A stretch of DNA of 8,264 bases from NCBI GenBank assembly GCA_030744095.1, contig JASLRF010000043.1:1-8264 (forward strand). The letters are read 5' to 3'. The number at the start of each line of letters is the position of its first letter. Position 1 is the stretch's first letter. Positions 1-7,700 of the stretch are shown here, piece after piece. The notes under the pieces were generated by a model. That model did not search any database and had not been told where the DNA came from. It saw only the letters and a list, made by a program, of their open reading frames with translations. Source of the DNA: Pirellulaceae bacterium. Lineage in GTDB: Bacteria; Planctomycetota; Planctomycetia; Pirellulales; Pirellulaceae. The position numbers and the translations under genes are program-made.

Positions 1-332
1 AGGAGTTCATCTTCTCCAATGCGCTGCGCGGTAAGGGCAATGTGTTCGACCGAAAGACGGGGCAAGTGGTCAATAGCATTGGCCATAACTATGCTTGCTG
101 CCGCTTCACACTTTCCGAACCGTACGTGCTGGGCGCGAACATGGACATGATGGACCTATCAGACAACGGAAAGCTGGTTTCGACGGGCCCGGCGATCGAT
201 TCGCGCGAATGCCTGGGCGCTGTCGTTTCGAATGGCCGCATCTTCTACACTTCACAGGCAAGCGGATTTGTCGTCTCACAAACGTACGGCGAAGCGTCGA
301 AGGAGTTGCCCGCCGTTTGGGAGCGACAGTAG
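1..332 (+). CDS. PQQ-like beta-propeller protein, C-terminal part (5' truncated by window)
   Basis: The frame is open from the window edge (first full codon at position 3) to a TAG at 330-332, giving the last 109 residues. The translation has blade-like elements of a PQQ-binding-like (BamB/quinoprotein-type) propeller: a turn of the form D-x-K-T-G followed by a valine strand near the start, and a closing blade around RECLGAVVSNGRIFYTSQ. That closing segment, with a Cys next to a Gly and then a hydrophobic strand, resembles the end of many planctomycete PQQ-like repeat proteins. A GTG at 42 could act as a start, but the fold clearly continues upstream of it, so I treat the gene as truncated by the window. 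No catalytic residues are visible, so enzyme versus scaffold cannot be decided. It lies 56 bases upstream of the lactonase-family gene on the same strand and is probably co-transcribed with it. Other propeller families remain possible. Confidence 0.7.
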   Translation, partial: EFIFSNALRGKGNVFDRKTGQVVNSIGHNYACCRFTLSEPYVLGANMDMMDLSDNGKLVSTGPAIDSRECLGAVVSNGRIFYTSQASGFVVSQTYGEASKELPAVWERQ

Positions 333-379
333 TTCATGCAAGTCAGAACAAGAGTTGCAGTGTCAATACAATTCGAATC

Positions 380-383
380 GGAA
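380..383 (+). promoter_or_regulatory. Probable ribosome binding site of the lactonase-family gene
   Basis: A GGAA core lies five bases before the ATG at 389. It is the only purine-rich site in the short gap after the upstream gene. It supports the 389 start over the much longer open frame beginning at 95, which would overlap the preceding gene by more than 230 bases. The match to a consensus Shine-Dalgarno is weak. Confidence 0.35.
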
Positions 384-388
384 CGATC

Positions 389-1534
389 ATGACCCACAAC
401 TTGATGCGAAATCTGTTAACTGTTTTGGTTGGTGCCATGCTAAGTAGCTCTGTTCAAACAACGCGCGCCGATGACTTGCTCGTCTTCATCTCCGCTTTTA
501 CGGCGGGCGATGCGGGGGCCATTCACGCCTATCAGCTTGATGCCGAAACAGGTGGCCTTAGACTGGTTCATCGAACCACTGACGTCGAAAACCCGTTCTT
601 CATGGCCATCTCGCCCGACCAGCGATTCTTGTACTCAGTTCATGCGTTGGCGTTCGGAGGCAAGGAAAACGAAGAGGTCGCTGCTTTTGAGATTATAGGG
701 CGCACCGGCCAGCTCTCTTTGCTGAACCGACAGTCGGCGTTGGGCACCGCAAGCTGCTACCTGGACGTCGACGCAACCGGCAAGACTGTCCTCGTTGCCA
801 ACTACTCGACGGGCAACGTAGCGGCACTGCCGGTGGGTGCAAATGGTGCACTCGGCGAAGCGTCGTCGTTTGTACAACACGCTGGATCGAGCGTCGATCC
901 GGCACGTCAACAAGGTCCGTATGCGCACTGCATCGTCGCCAGCCCCGACAATCGTTTCGTTTTCGCGGCCGACTTGGGGCTCGACCAGATTCTCGCCTAT
1001 CGCCTCGATGCAAAGACATCACAACTCTCGCCGAACCGGCAGCCCTTTGTGCGGACACCGCCCGGTGCCGGGCCGCGACATTTGACGTTCCATCCAAATG
1101 GAAAACACCTTTATGCGATCAACGAACTGAAGAACTCGGTCACACAGTTTGATTACGTCGACGGAACAGGCATGTTGATCGAGCAACAGACGATCAAGAC
1201 GTTGCCTGAGGACTTTGACGGAACGAGCCACTGCGCGGACTTGAAGATCACACCGGACGGTCGGTTTCTGTACAGCACGAATCGAGGTCACGATAGCATC
1301 GCCGGATATCGAATCGGCGATAAGGGGCAGCTCACGTTGATTGGAATCGAATCGAGCTTGGGCAACGGCCCGCAGAATCTAGCGATAACCCCCGACGGCA
1401 AGCTGCTATTGTGCGCCAACATGCCTGGCGACAATGTGGCGGTGTTTCACATCGATTCAGGCTCTGGCAAGCTAAAACCAGTTGGCGATCCATTGTCCAT
1501 GCCCAGGCCATCCTGCATCATGCTGTTGCCGTAA
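389..1534 (+). CDS. Exported lactonase-family seven-bladed beta-propeller protein
   Basis: The 381-residue product fits the lactonase family (Pfam Lactonase; E. coli Pgl/YbhE and fungal carboxy-cis,cis-muconate lactonizing enzyme). Blades recur as a P-D/N-G-x-x-L/V-Y/F-x-x-N pattern, for example GPRHLTFHPNGKHLYAINE (228-246), ITPDGRFLYSTNRG (287-300) and ITPDGKLLLCANMPGDN (333-349). H180, R230, E246 and R299 sit where, from memory, the fungal enzyme has His148, Arg196, Glu212 and Arg274; the Arg-to-Glu spacing of 16 is identical. Residues 1-27 look like a signal peptide (R7, hydrophobic core, cleavage near TRA-DD), whereas E. coli Pgl is cytoplasmic. ATG 389 is chosen for the signal peptide and nearby GGAA; ATG 404 is the alternative. 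Secretion makes 6-phosphogluconolactone an unlikely substrate; another lactone, or a non-enzymatic propeller role, is possible. Family call is firm, substrate unknown. Confidence 0.88.
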   Translation: MTHNLMRNLLTVLVGAMLSSSVQTTRADDLLVFISAFTAGDAGAIHAYQLDAETGGLRLVHRTTDVENPFFMAISPDQRFLYSVHALAFGGKENEEVAAFEIIGRTGQLSLLNRQSALGTASCYLDVDATGKTVLVANYSTGNVAALPVGANGALGEASSFVQHAGSSVDPARQQGPYAHCIVASPDNRFVFAADLGLDQILAYRLDAKTSQLSPNRQPFVRTPPGAGPRHLTFHPNGKHLYAINELKNSVTQFDYVDGTGMLIEQQTIKTLPEDFDGTSHCADLKITPDGRFLYSTNRGHDSIAGYRIGDKGQLTLIGIESSLGNGPQNLAITPDGKLLLCANMPGDNVAVFHIDSGSGKLKPVGDPLSMPRPSCIMLLP

Positions 1535-1583
1535 GAACACAGCTTGCGCAGCGAAACCCTCAAACTGATTTCAAAGGCGACTT

Positions 1584-4500
1584 ATGAACTGCTCGAATTT
1601 TGGAATTCGCACCACGATGATTCTTGTCTGCGCCGTCTTTGGCATGGCGTGTGTCGAGAGCATTCGCGGGGCCGACGACAAACCGATCAGTCGCCAAGTC
1701 ACGGCGGCCGACATGCCGCGGATCCCGCACACGGATGCGGACGACGCCTTGAAGACGTTCCGTCTGGCTGGCGGTTTTGGCGTCGAGTTGGTCGCCGCGG
1801 AACCGCTGGTGGGTGATCCCGTAGATGCGTGTTTTGATGAATTCGGGCGGATGTACGTGGCTGAAATGCACGGGTATCCGTTTTCGCAAGAGCCAACGAA
1901 ATTGAATCCCAAAGGCGGCGGCAAAAAGGATGCGGGGATCGTACGACTGCTGGAAGATACCGACGGCGACGGCCGTATGGACAAGAGCGTCATCTTCGCG
2001 GATCAGATCAGCTGGCCCACGTCGCTGTGCTGCTACAACGGTGGAGTGTTTGTGATCGCGCCACAGTATCTGTACTACTTCAAAGATACCGATGGCGACA
2101 ATCAGGCGGATGTGCGCGAAGTGGTTCTATCTGGCTTTGGTCGCGACAACGTGCAATCTGTGACCAATGGGCTGAAGTGGGATCTGGATAATCGGATCGC
2201 ATTCGCGGCCGGCCGCAATCCAAAGAACATCATGCATCGCGGCAAGCCACTGTTTTCAGTTGGTGGCGATCTGCGCTTCAATCCGAAAACGGAAGAATTT
2301 GAACCATTGACCGGCGGACTGCAATTCGGTCATTCAATGGACGATTGGGGCACGCGGTTTGTCTGCAGCAACAGCAACCACATGCAACAGGTGGTCTACC
2401 CGCAGGGCTATTTGGCGAGGAACCCATATCTCGTCGCATCGGGCCTGATTCGAAGCGTTGCGTCCGATGGTGCCAGCGCCCGCGTCTTTCGCATCAGCCC
2501 ACCCGAACCGTGGCGGATCATTCGACAGAAATGGCGTGCCGCGGATAAGGGCTACAAACTGATCATCAACGCCGATGGCGGTTGGGAGTTCATTCCCCTT
2601 GACGCGTCCAAGAAGAAAGGTGTCGTACCCACGGAGTACCCGGTCGGCTTTTTCACGTCCGCCAGCGGAATCACTATCTACCGGGGCAACGCATATCCAC
2701 AAGAGTTTCGCGGAAACGCGTTTGTCGGAGACGTGGGTGGCAATCTGGTTCATCGCAAAGTCGTCAATACTGATCACGTGGTTTACAATGCCGCACGAGC
2801 CGATCAGGGCGAAGAGCTTCTGGCGTCGTCGGACAACTGGTTCCGTCCTGTGAATTTCGTCAACGCGCCCGATGGCACGCTGTACGTTCTGGACATGTAT
2901 CGTGAGACTATCGAGCATCCCTACTCGGTCCCTGAGGAAATCAAGAAGTTTCTCCATTTGACCAGCGGTTCGGATCGCGGGCGCGTGTATCGACTTGTTA
3001 GCCCCAACATGAAACGTATTCGTCCGACAAGACTCGGCGATCTTACCAACGCAAAACTGGTCCAGCATCTAGAATCCGACAATGCTTGGAATCGCGAAAC
3101 GGCGCAGCGACTGCTGTGGGAACGGCAAGATAAGACAGTCGTTCCGCTGATCGAGGAACTGTTGATGTCCACCAAGGCGCCACTGGGTCGGCTGCACGCG
3201 TTGTGTTCGTTGCATGGCCTGGGCGTTTTGAATGCGGAGCACATTCGACGTGGACTCAAGGACAAGCATCCGCGCGTCCGGGCTCACGCAATTCGGCTTT
3301 CCGAATCGTTGATTCGAACGTCGCCTCAAACTCCATCACCCCTGCTGTCTGACCTTGTTACATTGTGCGACGACGAGAACGAACACGTGCGATTTCAGCT
3401 CGCCTTTTCGTTCGGCGAATCCACCGATCCTCAGGCCATCGTCGGCATTGCTCGCTTGGCGCGCGATGCGCGGAGCAGCAGCGAGGTTCGGACCGCACTG
3501 TTGTCGTCGGTGGGACAATCGGCAGACCGGTTGACCGTATCCCTGCTGGCGGATGGCGATTTCGTGATGCAGAAGCGGGCCGCTTCGGTCATCACTCAGC
3601 TGGCTTTGATCGTAGGCGCGAATCCGAAACCATCTCCTTCGCTACGTCTACTCGGCGCGGCAACGGCCAGCGAACTTCCCCGGCCGATGCGACAGGTCGT
3701 GTTGACAGGACTCGGCCAGGGATTGGCCCGACGGGGTGCGTCCATCCCTGGGTTACTCGCGGACGCAGCTGCGTCCAGTCCACTGCGCGATCAAGTGGCT
3801 GGGCTGTTTTCGAACGCGACCAAATTGGCTGGCGACAGCGGCCAGCCGATCGGCGATCGCGAACAGGCTCTGCGCTTACTCGCTTTTGCCGATTTCAAAA
3901 CGGCGACCGATCATCTTCCTAAATTCCTCTCGCCGCAAGTACCGCAATCGTTGCAGCGAGTCGCCGTGGCGGCACTGGCACAACAAGATTCGGACAAGAT
4001 AACTACGACACTGCTAGCTGGTTGGCGGACCTACAGCCCTCAAGTGCGCCGAGACGTTGTCGATGCCGTAATATCGAAACCGGCTCGAATCCATTCCGTG
4101 CTGGCTGCAGTGGAATCGAATTTCGTGAAACGCGGTGATCTTGAACGTGACAAGAAACAACTTCTGATGAATCACTCCAACGCCCAGGTCCGCAAGCGAA
4201 GTCGCAAGCTGTTTGGCAGTGAAGTCAACTCAGACCGTGCCAAGGTTGTCGCCGCGTACCAAGACATCCTCGACCTCGATGGCGAGATGGCGCGCGGCCG
4301 AGCAGTCTTCACCAAGAAGTGTGCCGTCTGTCATCAGGTGGGAGAACTCGGTCACCAAGTCGCGCCGAATCTGGCGTCGGTACAGAACAAATCACCTGCC
4401 GACTTACTGATTGCCCTTCTCGACCCCAACCGTGAAGCGCAACCCAACTTCAATGTTTACAACGTGGTCACTCAGCAAGGGCGCACGTACAGCGGAATCA

Positions 4501-4712
4501 TCGCATCTGAGAGCACCAACAGCATTACGCTCCGCCGTGCCGAAGCGAAGCAGGACGTGGTTTTGCGGAGCAACATCGACGAACTGATGTCGACGGGCAC
4601 TTCCCTGATGCCGGAAGGGCTGGAAAAGGACTTGACGCGTCAAGAGCTGGCGGACGTGATCACCTTCGTAAAGTCGATCAAGCCTGAGAGTCCGAAACAA
4701 CCAAAACGATGA
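1584..4712 (+). CDS. PVC-type membrane-bound dehydrogenase with HEAT-like repeats and C-terminal c-type haem domain
   Basis: The 1042-residue product has the full architecture of the planctomycete/verrucomicrobial family (from memory TIGR02604 plus TIGR02603). Residues 1-30 are an export signal ending near RGA-DD. Residues 55-475 form a propeller with family hallmarks: VAAEPLVGDP, GRMYVAEMHGYP, SSDNWFRPV and GTLYVLDMYRETIEHP. Two acidic loops, DTDGDGRMD (125-133) and DTDGDNQAD (168-176), look like calcium sites. Residues 490-880 are helical HEAT-like repeats. Residues 895-1032 are a cytochrome c-type domain with CAVCH (C913, C916, H917) and a probable distal ligand M1009 in SLMPEG. The family resembles sugar/sorbosone dehydrogenases, so periplasmic oxidation with electron transfer to haem is likely; the substrate is unknown. 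ATG 1584 gives a complete signal peptide; Met12 is an alternative. The gene follows the lactonase by 49 bases and precedes its paralogue by 7, consistent with an operon. Confidence 0.92.
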   Translation: MNCSNFGIRTTMILVCAVFGMACVESIRGADDKPISRQVTAADMPRIPHTDADDALKTFRLAGGFGVELVAAEPLVGDPVDACFDEFGRMYVAEMHGYPFSQEPTKLNPKGGGKKDAGIVRLLEDTDGDGRMDKSVIFADQISWPTSLCCYNGGVFVIAPQYLYYFKDTDGDNQADVREVVLSGFGRDNVQSVTNGLKWDLDNRIAFAAGRNPKNIMHRGKPLFSVGGDLRFNPKTEEFEPLTGGLQFGHSMDDWGTRFVCSNSNHMQQVVYPQGYLARNPYLVASGLIRSVASDGASARVFRISPPEPWRIIRQKWRAADKGYKLIINADGGWEFIPLDASKKKGVVPTEYPVGFFTSASGITIYRGNAYPQEFRGNAFVGDVGGNLVHRKVVNTDHVVYNAARADQGEELLASSDNWFRPVNFVNAPDGTLYVLDMYRETIEHPYSVPEEIKKFLHLTSGSDRGRVYRLVSPNMKRIRPTRLGDLTNAKLVQHLESDNAWNRETAQRLLWERQDKTVVPLIEELLMSTKAPLGRLHALCSLHGLGVLNAEHIRRGLKDKHPRVRAHAIRLSESLIRTSPQTPSPLLSDLVTLCDDENEHVRFQLAFSFGESTDPQAIVGIARLARDARSSSEVRTALLSSVGQSADRLTVSLLADGDFVMQKRAASVITQLALIVGANPKPSPSLRLLGAATASELPRPMRQVVLTGLGQGLARRGASIPGLLADAAASSPLRDQVAGLFSNATKLAGDSGQPIGDREQALRLLAFADFKTATDHLPKFLSPQVPQSLQRVAVAALAQQDSDKITTTLLAGWRTYSPQVRRDVVDAVISKPARIHSVLAAVESNFVKRGDLERDKKQLLMNHSNAQVRKRSRKLFGSEVNSDRAKVVAAYQDILDLDGEMARGRAVFTKKCAVCHQVGELGHQVAPNLASVQNKSPADLLIALLDPNREAQPNFNVYNVVTQQGRTYSGIIASESTNSITLRRAEAKQDVVLRSNIDELMSTGTSLMPEGLEKDLTRQELADVITFVKSIKPESPKQPKR

Positions 4713-4722
4713 AAATTTCATG
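4709..4722 (+). promoter_or_regulatory. Stop/start junction with a mini-ORF and near-palindrome (likely translational coupling)
   Basis: The stop TGA of the upstream dehydrogenase (4710-4712) overlaps an ATG at 4709, which opens a four-codon frame (MKIS) ending at 4723. That stop in turn overlaps the ATG at 4720 used by the next gene. The bases 4709-4721 form a near-palindrome (ATGAAA, one centre base, TTTCAT). No good Shine-Dalgarno precedes 4720, so translation of the downstream gene probably depends on ribosomes finishing the upstream one. Coupling is inferred. Confidence 0.4.
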
Positions 4723-7700
4723 AATCGTAGCCTCACTCATGCAACCGTCTCCCTTCCGCTACCGCGTGTGACCTCTCCCGCAAACGGGAGAGGTGAAGTT
4801 AGAAGATGGGTCGCCGTTTGCCTTTCTTTCTTCCTGGTGGTGGCACCAGCCACCGCCGATGAACCGTCAATCTACGAAGTAGGAATTTCCAAGGTCGACA
4901 TCACGCCAGACTATCCGATCAGGCTGAACGGATTTGGCAATCGTCGCAAAGAGTCTGAGGGCGTTTCCCAGCGAATCCACGCTCGAGCGCTCGCCATTTC
5001 AGCCGGCGAGGCGAAGCCGATGGTTCTGATCGCGATTGATAGCCTCGGAGTGCGGATTGGCATGGTGGACGAAGTCGCAGCGCGTTTGCAGACCTCGCAT
5101 GGCATTCCGCGTGAGAACATCGCACTGACGTTCACGCACTCGCATTGCACGCCCAAGGTCAACGGTGCCTCGGACAACATCTTTAGCACGCCGATTCCAG
5201 CGGCGCATCAGGAGCACATTGATGTCTATACGAGGGAGCTGACTGACCACATCGCGGAAGCGGCTCGTGCGGCAATCAACAATCGGCAGGCGTCTCGACT
5301 GGAGTGGGCCAGCGGCAAAGTTCGATTCTCGAAGAACCGTCGCACGCCAGGCGGCCCGGTCGATCATGATCTGCCAACGTTGTTCGTACGTGACGCGAAG
5401 AGCGATCAGATTCGCGCCGTCTATGTCGCGTACGCGTGCCATGCCGTGACGCTGTCTTTCAACCAGATCAGCGGCGACTGGCCCGGCCACGCGGTCGAGT
5501 CAATTGAACGGAACATTCCTGGTGCTACGGCGTTGGTTTCGATCGGAGCGGGGTCCGACAGCAACCCGATCCCAGGGGTGCAAGGTGACAAGGTCGAAAT
5601 CGCGAAAAGTCAGGGTGCGGAGATTGGAGCCGAAGTGCAGCGCTTGCTACAAACGCCACGGAGGCCGGTGACGGGGGCTCCTGCGGCAACATTGAACCGA
5701 ATCGATCTGCCATTGAACACTTTGCCGACGCGCGATCAGCTCGAGGAGCTGGCCAAGAACGGACGGCAGATCGGTTACAACGCAATCACTCAGCTGGCAC
5801 GGCTCGACCGGGGCGAACCGCTTCTAGCGGCTATCGACTATCCCATTCAGACCTGGTCATTCGGCGACAGTCTATCTATTGTGTTCTTGGCAGGCGAAGT
5901 CTGCGTCGATTATTCCTCACGTCTTAAGACGGAGTTGGATCACGAACGATTCTGGTTGAACGCCTATTGCAACGACTTTTGTTCCTACATTCCATCTGAA
6001 CGCCTGGCACGGGAGGGTGGCTATGGCGGCGGATCGGAGACTCCCTATTTCGCATTGCCAACAACACTCGCAGCCGGACTTGAACAGCGCATTGTTGACG
6101 AAGTTCATCGCCAAGTGCCTGACTCATTCAACGTGCCCCCAGGAACACAAGGCGTCGCCCCCAAATCGCCCGAAGCATCGCTCCGCTGCCTGCAAACGCA
6201 CGACAATCTGCAGATCGAATTAGTCGCCTCGGAACCATTGATCCAAGATCCAGTGGCGATCGACTTTGGTGCCGACGGTCGCTTGTGGGTAGCCGAAATG
6301 AACGACTACGGCCATGGGGTTTATGAATCCTTCGAACAGAATGGTCGAATCCGGTGGCTCCGTGACACCAACAACGATGGCCATTTCGACGAGGCACGGA
6401 CGTTCGTCGACGGACTCCGTTTTCCAACCGATGTTAAAGTCTGGCGTGACGGCGTGCTGATCTGCGACGCGCCTGATATCCTGTTTGCTCGCGATGAAAA
6501 TGGCGATGGCGTCGCTGATTCGACCAAGAAACTTTTCTCTGGTTTTGACGTGCGGAATGCCCAAGCGCGCGTGAACAGTCTGCGATTCGGACTCGACAAT
6601 TGGATGTATGGATCATGCGGCCTGTTTGGCGGAAAGATCATCAGCCACCTGACCGGCGAAACAGTCGACGTCACCAGCCGCGATTTTCGGCTAGACCCAG
6701 ATACCGGCGTTGTCGAACCTGCGACGGGCCGAACGCAGCAAGGACGGTGCCGCAACGATTGGGGCGACTGGTTCGGTTGCTCGAACGGAACGCTGATCAT
6801 GCACTATCCGACGAAAGACCGGTATGCGCGACGCAGTCCGTACGCGGCGCCGGCGCCACCGACGGTAGGTGCTGCAAACGCGGAAGCCCTCAGGTTGTAT
6901 CCGCCGAAGGAACTCGTTCGCTTTGAACTTTCGGGAGCGCCGGGCAAGGCGACATCGGCCTGTGGGCTCGGTATCTACCGTGATTCGCGTCTTGGCCCTG
7001 AATTTGCCGGCAACGCGTTTACGTGCGAACCGGTTCATCAACTTGTCCATCGCATTGTACTGGAGCCGAGTGGCTTGAAATTCTCCGGACGACGCGCGGT
7101 CAATGAGGCACAGACCGAATTTCTGAGTTCCACGGACAGATGGTTTCGCCCCGTGCAGATGCGGACCGGACCCGACGGTGCGATCTGGATCGTCGACATG
7201 TACCGTTACGTGATCGAGCACTCGCGGTGGATTCCCCAGACTACGCTGGCACAACTGGATGTCTACGCGGGGCGGGGAAGAGGCCGCATCTACCGGATCC
7301 TGCCACGTGACGTCAACACCGATGGCAGCCTCCCGGCGGCACCCGGCTTGCCGACGCTGGAAGAACTATCGGATGAAGAAGTCGTCCAACAGCTAAACCA
7401 ACCGAATGGCACGATTCGTGACCTGGCCCAGCAACTGCTCATTTGGCGAGACGCCAAGTCCGTGGCGGGTGACCTTATGAAGCTGGCGAATTCATCTGAA
7501 TTTCCACAGTCTCGGATTCACGCGCTCGCCACGCTCGAGGCACTCGGCCAGTTGAACGCAGACGTCGTGCGCGGCGCGCTCCGATCAGACCATCCAGAGG
7601 TCGTTCGACACGCCGTCCGTTTGGCGGAACCGTTAATGAACAACACGCCTGAACTAATCGAGGCGGTCATCGGCCACATCGCGCATCCCAGTGCGCGTGT

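Noticed and set aside
355..372. TTGCAG and TACAAT as a possible promoter before the lactonase gene
   Set aside because: The two boxes are only six bases apart, far short of a usual 16-18 base spacer, and the gene order suggests readthrough from upstream.
95..388. N-terminal extension of the lactonase frame to position 95
   Set aside because: It overlaps the preceding gene in a different frame, its translation is basic and low in hydrophobic structure, and it would bury the clear signal peptide that begins at 389.
1640..1652. Lipoprotein signal (cysteine at residue 23) in the haem dehydrogenase
   Set aside because: The preceding residues GMA lack the usual Leu at -3, and a good cleavage site for an ordinary signal peptide follows at residue 30.
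2334..3068. 244-codon open frame on the - strand inside the dehydrogenase gene
   Set aside because: It lies wholly opposite a strongly supported coding region with conserved family motifs, and its translation shows no recognisable domain; it is a shadow of codon bias.
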